Assembly (NCBI RefSeq): GCF_018614525.1
Contig: NZ_JAGGOL010000151.1
Coordinates: 1 to 39,634 of the forward strand
DNA: 39,634 bases
Source: Streptomyces sp. ISL-11
GTDB lineage: Bacteria > Actinomycetota > Actinomycetes > Streptomycetales > Streptomycetaceae
Direction: 5' to 3'
Shown: positions 29,423 through 37,840 of the stretch, in pieces
How the letters are laid out: each line of letters opens with the position of its first letter
How positions within the stretch are numbered: the first letter of the stretch is position 1
Position numbers and translations under genes: made by a program
The notes under the pieces: generated by a model
Seen by the model: the letters and a program-made list of their open reading frames with translations, nothing else
Told to the model about the DNA's origin: nothing
Databases searched by the model: none

Positions 29423-30568
29423 ATGAGCGACCAGCACTCTTTCGAAACCCTCGCCATCCACGCCGGGCAGGAGCCGGACCCGCTGACCGGGGCCGTCGTG
29501 CCGCCCATCTACCAGGTCTCCACCTACAAGCAGGACGGCGTCGGCGGCCTGCGTGGCGGCTATGAGTACAGCCGTAGTGCCAACCCCACGCGTACCGCGC
29601 TGGAGGAGAACCTGGCGGCGCTGGAGGGCGGCCGCCGTGGTCTCGCCTTCGCGTCGGGCCTGGCGGCCGAGGACTGCCTGCTGCGTACGCTCCTGTCGCC
29701 CGGCGACCACGTCGTCATCCCGAACGACGCCTACGGCGGCACGTTCCGCCTCTTCGCCAAGATCGTCGAGCGCTGGGGCGTCGAATGGTCGGTGGCCAAC
29801 ACCTCCGACGCGGCCGCCGTCCGGGACGCGATCCGTCCCCGTACGAAGGTCATCTGGGTCGAGACGCCGTCCAACCCGCTGCTCGGCATCACCGACATCG
29901 CCGCCGTCGCCGACGTGGCCCGCACAGCCGGTGCGCGCCTGGTGGTCGACAACACCTTCGCGAGCCCGTACCTCCAGCAGCCGCTCGCGCTCGGCGCGGA
30001 CGTCGTCGTGCACTCCACCACCAAGTACATGGGCGGTCACTCCGATGTCGTCGGTGGCGCGCTCGTCACCGCCGACGCGGGTCTGGCCGAGGAACTGGCC
30101 TTCCACCAGAACGCGATGGGTGCCGTCGCCGGTCCCTTCGACTCCTGGCTGACGCTGCGCGGCATCAAGACGCTCGCGGTGCGCATGGACCGTCACAGCG
30201 CCAACGCCTCGCGCGTCGCCGAGCTCCTGCTCTCGCACCCCAAGGTGACCCAGGTGTTCTACCCGGGTCTGCCGGAGCACGCGCTGCACGAGGTCGCGGC
30301 CAAGCAGATGCGCGCCTTCGGCGGCATGGTCTCCTTCCGCGTCGCCGGCGGCGAGGAGGCGGCGGTCGAGGTCTGCAACCGCGCCGAGCTGTTCATCCTG
30401 GGTGAGTCGCTGGGCGGCGTCGAGTCGCTGATCGAGCACCCGGGCCGGATGACGCACGCGTCGACGGCCGGTTCCGCGCTGGAGGTCCCGGCCGACCTGG
30501 TGCGTCTGTCGGTCGGCATCGAGTCGGCGGACGACCTCATCGCCGACCTCACCCAGGCGCTGGGCTAG
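29423..30568 (+). CDS. metB: Cystathionine gamma-synthase/gamma-lyase (PLP)
   Basis: A 381-aa PLP-dependent enzyme of the Cys/Met metabolism family, acting in transsulfuration between cysteine and homocysteine. Signatures: TLAIHAGQEPDPLTGAVVPP, YEYSRSANPTRTALEENLA, FASGLAAEDCLL, WVETPSNPLL, VVDNTFASPYLQQPL and the Schiff-base Lys in VVHSTTKYMGGHSDV. C-terminal HPGRMTHAS is also typical. Sequence alone does not separate synthase from lyase; actinomycete MetB proteins often have both activities. ATG 29423 starts MSDQHSFETLAIHAG; the frame upstream is part of the promoter region. It stands alone with an operator palindrome upstream and converges on the small anti-sigma-like gene. Confidence 0.93.
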   Translation: MSDQHSFETLAIHAGQEPDPLTGAVVPPIYQVSTYKQDGVGGLRGGYEYSRSANPTRTALEENLAALEGGRRGLAFASGLAAEDCLLRTLLSPGDHVVIPNDAYGGTFRLFAKIVERWGVEWSVANTSDAAAVRDAIRPRTKVIWVETPSNPLLGITDIAAVADVARTAGARLVVDNTFASPYLQQPLALGADVVVHSTTKYMGGHSDVVGGALVTADAGLAEELAFHQNAMGAVAGPFDSWLTLRGIKTLAVRMDRHSANASRVAELLLSHPKVTQVFYPGLPEHALHEVAAKQMRAFGGMVSFRVAGGEEAAVEVCNRAELFILGESLGGVESLIEHPGRMTHASTAGSALEVPADLVRLSVGIESADDLIADLTQALG

Positions 30569-30583
30569 CCACCGGGCGGCCGC

Positions 30584-30835
30584 CTACCAGCCGCGCAGCG
30601 GCGGCGTCGTCCCGCGGGGCGGCGCCGCCCAGGGTTCGGCGACCGCGGCCCACACGCAGAAGGCGGTGACGGCCGCCACCAGCAGTACCCACGCCACGGC
30701 GCGTACGGCCCGGCGCCGGCGCAGGATCGCCCGGCCGCGCCCGGCCGAGCGGGTGACCAGGCCGGGAGGGACCGGCGGACGCGGGACGTCCAGCATCCGC
30801 CGGACCTCCTCCTCGGCGCGGTCGTGCCCGCTCAT
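30584..30835 (-). CDS. Small single-pass membrane protein, possible anti-sigma factor
   Basis: An 83-aa protein MSGHDRAEEEVRRMLDVPRP with a short acidic cytoplasmic N-terminus, a basic stretch (RGRAILRRRRAVRA), one transmembrane helix (VAWVLLVAAVTAFCVWAAVA) and a short Pro-rich outside tail. Its ATG overlaps the stop of the ECF-like sigma gene (ATGA), so the two are translationally coupled. That arrangement and topology are typical of membrane anti-sigma factors, though no zinc-binding HxxxCxxC motif is present. The role is inferred from context. Confidence 0.7.
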   Translation of the reverse strand: MSGHDRAEEEVRRMLDVPRPPVPPGLVTRSAGRGRAILRRRRAVRAVAWVLLVAAVTAFCVWAAVAEPWAAPPRGTTPPLRGW

Positions 30836-31338
30836 CGCGCGCCCGGCCCCGGCCGGGCGCGCAGGGTGGCGACCGCGCGCGTGCAGATCGTCCGTACGCG
30901 CTCGACGGGCAGGCCCAGGCTCGCCGCGGTCTGCTCCTCGGCGATGCCTTCGTGGAGCCGCAGGACGAGCACGAGGCGCTCGCGCGGGGTGAGCCGGGCG
31001 AGGACGCCCCCGCGGGGGCGGCGGTGGTGCCGGGCGGAGCGCGCGAAGCGGGCGACGAGCTCCCGGCGGGTGCGTTCGTAGGGGTCCTCGCCGCGCAGCC
31101 GGTCCCAGGCGGCGTACGTGCCGGCCAGGGCGGCCGTCAGCAGTCGCTCGGCGGCCTCGTGACCGCCGGGCTCCCCGCCCCTGCTCGGCTGCTCCCCGGC
31201 CCGGTCCGGGCCGTCCGGTGCGCCGGTCTCGCCGGTCAGCAGTACGGCGGCGCGCAGCAGCCGTCCGCCCGCGCCCCCGACGAATGCCTCGAACTCCTGG
31301 GCGCGGCGGCGCTCCCTGGCCGCCCGCCGCTCTCGCAC
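30832..31338 (-). CDS. ECF-like (SigE-family) RNA polymerase sigma factor
   Basis: A 168-aa protein. The start FEAFVGGAGGRLLRAAVLLTG resembles region 2.1 of SigE-family ECF factors. The end LTPRERLVLVLRLHEGIAEE then QTAASLGLPVERVRTICTRA is a clear region 4 helix-turn-helix. Between them region 2 is divergent: the usual EDLVQEAL segment is replaced by a Gly/Pro/Glu-rich stretch (GAPDGPDRAGEQPSRGGEPG) before LLTAALAGTYAAWDRLRGED. It may therefore be degenerate or specialised. The start is GTG with GGAGG about 4 nt upstream. It is coupled to the downstream membrane protein gene. The promoter target is unknown. Confidence 0.75.
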   Translation of the reverse strand: MRERRAARERRRAQEFEAFVGGAGGRLLRAAVLLTGETGAPDGPDRAGEQPSRGGEPGGHEAAERLLTAALAGTYAAWDRLRGEDPYERTRRELVARFARSARHHRRPRGGVLARLTPRERLVLVLRLHEGIAEEQTAASLGLPVERVRTICTRAVATLRARPGPGAR

Positions 31339-31412
31339 CGCGCCTCCGCACTCCCGCCGTACGCACCAGGAGAGGGCAGGCGGCGCGGCCGGGTCAAGAG
31401 GCCGTGAACGAG

Positions 31413-31468
31413 GTCTTCAGCAGGCGCGTCTTCAGGAGGTGTCTTCGGGAGGCGACGTCTCAGGAGGC
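31413..31468. repeat. Imperfect tandem repeats GTCTTCAGGAGG
   Basis: Four related units start at 31413, 31428, 31441 and 31457 (GTCTTCAGCAGG, GTCTTCAGGAGG, GTCTTCGGGAGG, GTCTCAGGAGG). They lie between the sigma-factor start and the marR stop, the last overlapping the marR stop codon. They resemble arrays grown by slippage. Confidence 0.5.
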
Positions 31469-31960
31469 CGGCGCGACCGGGGGGAGGGCGTTGTGGACCT
31501 CGGAGAGGGCGGAGTTGAAGCGGGTGAGCAGGGTGCAGAAGGCGTCCCGCTCGTCCTCGGTCCAGCCGTCCGTCACCAGCGCCATCAGCTCGCGGCGCGA
31601 GGCGCGCACCTCCTCCAGGCGGGCCTTGCCGCGCGGGGACAGCTGGAGGACGACGGCCCGGCCGTCCTCGGGGTGCGAGGTGCGCTTGACGAGGCCGGTG
31701 TCGACAAGCGGCGCCACCTGGCGGGTGACGGTGGAGGAGTCGATGCCCATGCCCGCGGCGAGCGCCTTGACGCCCATCGGGCCTTCCTGGTCGAGGCGGT
31801 TGAGCAGGAGGTACGCGGCGCGGTCCATGGAATTGCGGACCTGGCCTACACCGCCGAGCCGGGTCTGCTCGGCGCGGCGTGCGAAGACGGCGACCTCGTG
31901 CTGCAGAGCGTCGAGGACGCCTGGGGCGAGGTCGGTCGTCATGTCCGGAGGGGTGGGCAT
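31460..31960 (-). CDS. MarR-family transcriptional regulator
   Basis: A 166-aa winged-helix repressor. The DNA-binding core spans about 55-125: AYLLLNRLDQEGPMGVKALA, GMGIDSSTVTRQVAPLVDTG (recognition helix) and the wing KRTSHPEDGRAVVLQLSPRG. The terminal helices form the dimerisation domain. ATG 31960 (MPTPPDMTTDLA) is used here; ATG 31942 is an alternative. It is divergent from the threonine dehydratase with about 245 nt between, so regulation of that gene or of itself is possible. No perfect palindrome was found there, only the direct repeat CGGTATGC at 32062 and 32088. Confidence 0.87.
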   Translation of the reverse strand: MPTPPDMTTDLAPGVLDALQHEVAVFARRAEQTRLGGVGQVRNSMDRAAYLLLNRLDQEGPMGVKALAAGMGIDSSTVTRQVAPLVDTGLVKRTSHPEDGRAVVLQLSPRGKARLEEVRASRRELMALVTDGWTEDERDAFCTLLTRFNSALSEVHNALPPVAPAS

Positions 31961-32205
31961 GGCCTGGGGCTCACTTCGTGCGGCGGGCAGGGAATCGCTG
32001 AGGATTGGGGGACAGAGTACGCGGCCCGGCGGGCGGCCGTACGGGTGCTGCGCAAACCGCTCGGTATGCCCTTTCCGGTCCGTGCACCGGTATGCGCGGA
32101 TGTGTACGTCCTGTGGCGGTCGTCGCGGACGCGAGCTGCGAGACTGGCCGCATGGCTGCACGAGTTGGTGATACGGGCGGAAGCGGTTCATCCGCCGTGG
32201 CCGGG

Positions 32206-33447
32206 ATGTCCGCGTCGGTGTCCGCTTCGATGTCCGGGATGTCCTTGGCTGTCTCCCTCGACGAGGTGTACAGCGCCCAGAAGACGCTGTCCGGGGTCTC
32301 CCGTATGACCGTGCTGGAGGGCAGCCGCCACCTGTCCGCGCTGGTCGGCGCTCCGGTGCACCTGAAGTGCGAGAACCTCCAGCGGACCGGTTCCTTCAAG
32401 GTGCGCGGCGCCTATGTGCGGATCGCGGGCCTGTCCGAGCGGGAGCGCGCGGCGGGGGTCGTGGCCGCCAGCGCGGGCAACCACGCGCAGGGCGTGGCCC
32501 TCGCGGCCTCACTCCTGGGCGTGCGCTCCACGGTGTTCATGCCGGTGGGCGCGCCCCTGCCCAAGGTCGCCGCTACGCGCGAGTACGGCGCGGAGGTGCG
32601 CCTTTCGGGGCAGTTCGTGGACGAGACGATGCGGGCCGCTCAGGACTACGCGAGCGAGACCGGTGCGGTGTTCATCCACCCTTTCGACCACCCGGACATC
32701 ATCGCCGGCCAGGGCACGGTCGGCCTGGAGATCCTGGAGCAGTGCCCCGAGGTGCGCACCATCGTGGTGGGCATCGGCGGTGGCGGGCTGGCGGCCGGCG
32801 TCGCGGTCGCCGTCAAGGCGCTGCGGCCCGATGTGCGGATCGTGGGCGTGCAGGCGGCGGGCGCGGCCGCCTACCCTCCGTCGCTGAAGGCCGGACACCC
32901 CGTGTCCATAGAGGCACCGGCGACCATGGCCGACGGCATCAAGGTCGGGCGCCCCGGCGACGTGCCGTTCGCCATCATCGACGCGCTGGTGGACGAGGTG
33001 CGCACGGTCTCCGAGGACGAGCTCTCCAGCGCGCTGCTGCTCTGCCTGGAGCGGGCGAAGCTGGTGGTCGAGCCGGCCGGGGCGAGCCCGGTGGCGGCGC
33101 TGCTGTCCGACCCCGAATCGTTCGAGGGGCCCGTCGTCGCGGTGTTGTCGGGCGGCAACGTCGATCCGCTGCTGATGCAGCGCATCCTGCGGCACGGCAT
33201 GGCGGCCGCGGGCCGCTATCTGTCGCTGCGGCTGCGACTGACCGACCGGCCCGGGGCGCTGGCCGCGCTCCTGGAGGTGCTCTCGGAGGTCGACGCCAAC
33301 GTCCTCGACGTGAGCCACGTGCGCACCGATCCGCGGCTGGGGCTCACGGAGGCCGAGGTCGAGCTCCACCTGGAGACCAAGGGACCCGAGCACTGCGCGG
33401 ACGTGGGAGCGGCACTGCGCGAGGCGGGCTATCTGGTGATGAGCTGA
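32206..33447 (+). CDS. ilvA: Threonine ammonia-lyase (threonine dehydratase) with ACT domain
   Basis: A 413-aa PLP enzyme deaminating threonine to 2-oxobutanoate, feeding isoleucine and propionyl-CoA supply. The PLP Lys is in ENLQRTGSFKVRGAYVRIAG. Further motifs are VVAASAGNHAQGVALAA, VFMPVGAPLPKVAATREYGA, the Gly-rich phosphate loop VVGIGGGGLAAGVA and VVAVLSGGNVDP. Residues about 335-413 are one ACT domain (YLSLRLRLTDRPGALAALLE, NVLDVSHVRTD), as in the shorter IlvA/TdcB-type enzymes. The start is uncertain: ATGs occur at 32152, 32206, 32230 and 32239, three of them within repeated ATGTCC. I took 32206 by usual length. Confidence 0.93.
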   Translation: MSASVSASMSGMSLAVSLDEVYSAQKTLSGVSRMTVLEGSRHLSALVGAPVHLKCENLQRTGSFKVRGAYVRIAGLSERERAAGVVAASAGNHAQGVALAASLLGVRSTVFMPVGAPLPKVAATREYGAEVRLSGQFVDETMRAAQDYASETGAVFIHPFDHPDIIAGQGTVGLEILEQCPEVRTIVVGIGGGGLAAGVAVAVKALRPDVRIVGVQAAGAAAYPPSLKAGHPVSIEAPATMADGIKVGRPGDVPFAIIDALVDEVRTVSEDELSSALLLCLERAKLVVEPAGASPVAALLSDPESFEGPVVAVLSGGNVDPLLMQRILRHGMAAAGRYLSLRLRLTDRPGALAALLEVLSEVDANVLDVSHVRTDPRLGLTEAEVELHLETKGPEHCADVGAALREAGYLVMS

Positions 33448-33533
33448 GGACGTAGGGAGGTTCATTCGCAGGGCGCGACGGCTACCCCGACCGTAAAATC
33501 CTGTAATACGTCAACCCACGCGGGGAGAACCCC

Positions 33534-34534
<1,001 letters not shown>

Positions 34535-34538
<4 letters not shown>

Positions 34539-35392
34539 CCTCGATCGGCGGCTCCGCGCCCCGGGCGGTCCCCCGGGCCTACGGCGGCGTCGGCCAGTCC
34601 GTGCGCGATTCCCTGGTCGTCGCCCAGCGCAATCTGATCCGCATGGCCCGCATCCCGGAGGTGGTCATCTTCGGGCTCATCCAGCCGATCATGTTCGTGG
34701 TGCTGTTCAGCTATGTCTTCGGCGGCTCCATCGCCGTGGGCGGCAGCACCGACCCCTCTACGTACCGCCAGTTCCTCATGGCGGGCATCTTCGCGCAGAC
34801 CGTCACCTTCGCCACGGCCGGTGCGGGCGCGGGCATCGCCGACGACATGCACAAGGGGCTCATCGACCGGTTCCGGTCGCTGCCCATGGCGCGCGGGGCC
34901 GTGCTCACCGGCCGTACCCTCGCCGACCTGGTGCAGACGGCGCTGACGCTGGTGGTGCTGGCGATCGTCGCGGTGATCGTGGGGTGGCGCACGCACGCGG
35001 GCATCCCCAAGGCGGTGGCGGGCTTCGCCCTGCTGCTCCTGCTCGGCTACGCCTTCTCCTGGATCGGCGCGCTGATCGGCCTGTCCGTACGGACCCCGGA
35101 GGCGGCCACCTCGGGCGGGCTGATCTGGCTCTTCCCGCTGACGTTCATCTCGAACGCCTTCGTGCCCTCCGACAACATGCCGATGGTGCTGCGCAACCTC
35201 GCCGAGTGGAACCCGTTCAGCGCCACGGTGCAGGCGGCGCGGCGGCTCTTCGGCAATCTGCCGGACGGCTATCCGGTGCCGGCGGCCTGGCCGATGCAGC
35301 ATCCGGTGTGGGCGTCGCTGATCTGGTCGGTGGTGATCATCGTGGCCTTCCGCACGCTGGCGGTGCGCAAGTACCGGTCGGCGACGGCCTGA
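34535..35392 (+). CDS. ABC transporter permease (DrrB/ABC-2 type)
   Basis: A 285-aa membrane subunit of the ABC-2 family with about six transmembrane segments: PEVVIFGLIQPIMFVVLFSYVF, an FLMAGIFAQTVTFATAGAGA segment, TALTLVVLAIVAVIVGW, AVAGFALLLLLGYAFSWIGA, GGLIWLFPLTFISNAFVPSD and a terminal ASLIWSVVIIVAFRTLAV. The DrrB-like motifs DMHKGLIDRFRSLPMARGAVL and NPFSATVQAARRLF are present. Its ATG overlaps the ATPase stop (ATGA), so the two are coupled. A terminator shared with greA follows. The substrate is unknown; no biosynthetic genes are adjacent. Confidence 0.93.
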
Positions 35393-35425
35393 GGGGCGCG
35401 CGGGCGGCCGCGTACGGGCAAGGGG

Positions 35426-35460
35426 AGAGCCCCGGAACCCCGTGAGGGGGCCGGGGCTCT
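35426..35460. terminator. Bidirectional terminator between the ABC permease and greA
   Basis: AGAGCCCCGG (35426-35435) pairs with CCGGGGCTCT (35451-35460), with a further inner CCCC/GGGG pairing around GTGA. It lies between convergent genes, 33 nt after the permease stop and 20 nt after that of greA, and probably serves both. Confidence 0.75.
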
Positions 35461-35480
35461 TCCGGGTCCTGCGGGCGGGC

Positions 35481-35978
35481 TCACGCCTGGTAGGGCTTGG
35501 CCTCCAGGATGCGGACCTTGGCCTTCTTGCCGTTCGGCAGCTCGTACTCGGCGTCCTCGCCGATCTTCTTGCCGTTGACTCCGGTACCCAGCGGGGACTG
35601 GGGGGAGTACGTCTCGATGTCCGAGCTGGCGTATTCGCGGGACGCGAGCAGGAAGTCGAGCGTGTCGTCCGGGTCGCCGTCGAAGGCGATGGTCACGACC
35701 ATGCCAGGGGCGACCACACCGGTCGCGGCAGGGGCCTCGCCGACCTTCGCGGCCTCCAGCAGCTGCGTGAGCTGGCGCACACGGAGCTCCTGCTTGCCCT
35801 GCTCCTCCTTGGCCGCGTGGTACCCGCCGTTCTCTCGCAGGTCACCCTCCTCGCGGGCCGCCGCGATCTTCATCGCGATCTCGGTGCGAGCGGGACCAGA
35901 CAGGTACTCCAGCTCGGCCTTGAGCTGGTCGTACGCCTCCTGAGTCAGCCAGGTGACGTTGTCGCTGGTCTGGGTCAC
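35481..35978 (-). CDS. greA: Transcription elongation factor GreA
   Basis: A 165-aa factor that enters the RNA polymerase secondary channel and stimulates cleavage of backtracked RNA. The N-terminal coiled coil (LTQEAYDQLKAELEYL, IAMKIAAAREEGDLRENGGYHAAKEEQ) carries the acidic tip residues in GDLREN. The C-terminal FKBP-like domain includes ASREYASSDIETYSPQSPLG and KKIGEDAEYELPNGKKAKV. Length is normal. GTG 35978 has GAGGAG about 6 nt upstream. It forms its own unit, with 175 nt upstream to the DUF4307 stop; a TTGAAG-like -35 about 70 nt upstream of the start is visible, but no clear -10. Confidence 0.95.
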   Translation of the reverse strand: MTQTSDNVTWLTQEAYDQLKAELEYLSGPARTEIAMKIAAAREEGDLRENGGYHAAKEEQGKQELRVRQLTQLLEAAKVGEAPAATGVVAPGMVVTIAFDGDPDDTLDFLLASREYASSDIETYSPQSPLGTGVNGKKIGEDAEYELPNGKKAKVRILEAKPYQA

Positions 35979-36153
35979 AGGTGCTCCTCGTCGGTACTGG
36001 GAAAAACGTGGGGTTACAGCGGGGATACAAATGAACGCCCTACTCAGAAGGGTGCGCCTTCAAAGGTGGGCGAAACCACGAGCCTAACAATTAGGTCGGG
36101 AAAGGGGGAAGAAGCCGAGGGGACGAAGTGCGCAAGAAACGCGTCAGGGCTGG

Positions 36154-36564
36154 TCAGCCGCGTGACGCGGCCCGACACCCCTCCAGCTCCGTGGCGGCGG
36201 CGTGCCCTGTGGTACGGAGCGTGACCAGCTCGGTGAAGTGCTCCTCGCGGCGGTCGAAGGTGACGTCCTTGCGGGCGACCTCGGAGCCGTCGCTGCCCAG
36301 CGAGCGCAGGGTGCAGACGCCGGCCGCGTCCTTCTCCTTACGGATCTCCAGGACCGCCTGGACGCTGTCGTCCGAGACCGTACGGGAGCGGACGAGCTGC
36401 CCGCTGACGTCCGTCTTGGTGATGTAGTGCACGCCGGACCAGGCGATGACACCGAGCAGACCGGCGCCCAGGACGGCGCCGACGATCTTCAGCTTGCGGT
36501 CGGCGCGCTCGTCCGCCGAGCGGCCGTAGCGGCCCTCGGGCAGCCCCTCGCGTGCCGCAGCCAT
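36154..36564 (-). CDS. DUF4307 membrane protein
   Basis: A 136-aa actinobacterial protein: a charged N-terminus (EGRYGRSADERADRKLK), one transmembrane helix (IVGAVLGAGLLGVIAWSGV) and an extracytoplasmic beta-rich domain (VQAVLEIRKEKDAAGVCTLRS, EVARKDVTFDRREEHFTELV) with two cysteines that could pair outside the cell. This layout and the position between greA and mca match DUF4307, whose function is unknown. ATG 36564 has AGGAGGA about 6 nt upstream. It is divergent from mca with about 126 nt shared upstream DNA. Confidence 0.85.
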   Translation of the reverse strand: MAAAREGLPEGRYGRSADERADRKLKIVGAVLGAGLLGVIAWSGVHYITKTDVSGQLVRSRTVSDDSVQAVLEIRKEKDAAGVCTLRSLGSDGSEVARKDVTFDRREEHFTELVTLRTTGHAAATELEGCRAASRG

Positions 36565-36601
36565 GATCTTCCTCCTGGTCCGGGACCGGTCGTTGAGAAC
36601 C

Positions 36602-36627
36602 GGAATGAATCGAGTCCCGCTTCGGTC
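36602..36627 (+). promoter_or_regulatory. SigR-type promoter of mca
   Basis: GGAAT (36602-36606), exactly 18 nt, then GTC (36625-36627) matches the SigR consensus GGAAT-N18-GTT with one change in the last base. It lies 63 nt before the TTG start. From memory, mca is part of the SigR disulfide-stress regulon in S. coelicolor. Confidence 0.65.
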
Positions 36628-36690
36628 ACTATAGGAGGCGCCCCGAAACACCGATAAGACGGGCCATGACCAGTGACTGAGGATCGAGCC

Positions 36691-37560
36691 TTGACTGAGC
36701 AGCTGCGACTGATGGCCGTGCACGCCCACCCCGACGACGAGTCGAGCAAGGGCGCGGCCACGATGGCGAAGTACGTGTCCGAGGGGGTGGACGTGCTGGT
36801 CGCGACCTGCACGGGTGGTGAGCGTGGCTCCATCCTCAACCCCAAGCTCCAGGGCGACCCCTACATCGAGGAACACATCCACGAGGTCCGTGCCAAGGAG
36901 ATGGACGAGGCGCGCGACATCCTCGGCGTGAAGCAGGAGTGGCTCGGCTTCGTCGACTCCGGGCTGCCCGAGGGCGACCCGCTGCCGCCGCTGCCGGAGG
37001 GCTGCTTCGCCCTGCAGGACGTCGACGAGGCGGCCGGTGCGCTGGTGAAGCTGATCCGCGAATTCCGTCCGCACGTGGTCACCACGTACGACGAGAACGG
37101 CGGCTACCCGCACCCCGACCACATCATGACCCACAAGATCTCCATGGTGGCCTTCGAGGCGGCCGGCGACCCGTCCCGCTACCCCGAGGCCGGCGAGCCC
37201 TGGCAGCCGCTGAAGCTCTACTACAACCAGGGCTTCAACCGCCCGCGCACCCTCGCCCTCCACGAGGCGCTGCTGGAGCGCGGCATGGAGTCGCCGTACG
37301 GCGAGTGGCTGGAGCGGTGGCACACGCTGGGCCGCGAGCGGACCCTGACCACCTACGTCCCGTGCGGCGAGTTCTTCGAGATCCGCGACAAGGCGCTGAT
37401 CGCGCACGCCACGCAGATCGACCCGGACGGCGGCTGGTTCCGGGTGCCGCTGGACCTCCAGCGGGAGGTCTGGCCGACCGAGGAGTACGAACTGGCGAAG
37501 TCGGTCGTCGGAACTTCCCTCCCCGAGGACGACCTCTTCGCGGGCATCCGCAACAATTGA
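36691..37560 (+). CDS. mca: Mycothiol S-conjugate amidase
   Basis: A 289-aa zinc hydrolase that cleaves mycothiol S-conjugates to a mercapturic acid and GlcN-Ins for detoxification. It belongs to the LmbE/PIG-L fold: VHAHPDDES with His13 and Asp16, then GERGSILNPKLQG, VDSGLPEGDPLPPLPEGCF and YDENGGYPHPDHIMTHKIS with the HPDHxxxH zinc residues. The Mca-specific LKLYYNQGFNRPR segment separates it from MshB. I chose TTG 36691 (MTEQLRLMAVHAHPDD), preceded by GAGGA; GTG 36673 would add six residues. A SigR promoter lies upstream. Confidence 0.95.
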   Translation: MTEQLRLMAVHAHPDDESSKGAATMAKYVSEGVDVLVATCTGGERGSILNPKLQGDPYIEEHIHEVRAKEMDEARDILGVKQEWLGFVDSGLPEGDPLPPLPEGCFALQDVDEAAGALVKLIREFRPHVVTTYDENGGYPHPDHIMTHKISMVAFEAAGDPSRYPEAGEPWQPLKLYYNQGFNRPRTLALHEALLERGMESPYGEWLERWHTLGRERTLTTYVPCGEFFEIRDKALIAHATQIDPDGGWFRVPLDLQREVWPTEEYELAKSVVGTSLPEDDLFAGIRNN

Positions 37561-37564
37561 CCCC

Positions 37565-37816
37565 ATGATGAGCGCGACTGCTTCCCTCGCCGCCACCCAC
37601 CTCGTGCCGTTCGCCGCCGAGGAGCTGGACAAGAACAAGGTCACGCCCGGTGTGCTCGGCTTCCTCGTCTTCGCCGTCATCGGCGGGGCCGTCTGGCTGC
37701 TGATGAAGAGCATGAACAAGCACATGAAGCGGGTGGACTTCGAAGAGGAGCCCGAGCCCACGGCCGAGCCCGCGGCCGCCTCCGCCGCCGAGGGCGCCGG
37801 CGCCGGCCGGGGCTGA
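37565..37816 (+). CDS. Small single-pass membrane protein
   Basis: An 83-aa protein starting 4 nt after the mca stop, so cotranscribed. An N-terminal segment (MMSATASLAATHLVPFAAEEL) is followed by KNKVTPGVLG, one transmembrane helix (FLVFAVIGGAVWLLMKSM), a basic NKHMKR and an acidic/Ala-rich tail (DFEEEPEPTAEPAAASAAEG). It is conserved downstream of mca in Streptomyces, from memory; function unknown. ATG 37565 and ATG 37568 are both possible. Confidence 0.75.
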   Translation: MMSATASLAATHLVPFAAEELDKNKVTPGVLGFLVFAVIGGAVWLLMKSMNKHMKRVDFEEEPEPTAEPAAASAAEGAGAGRG

Positions 37817-37840
37817 CGTCGGGCGGGCGCACCTCGCGGC

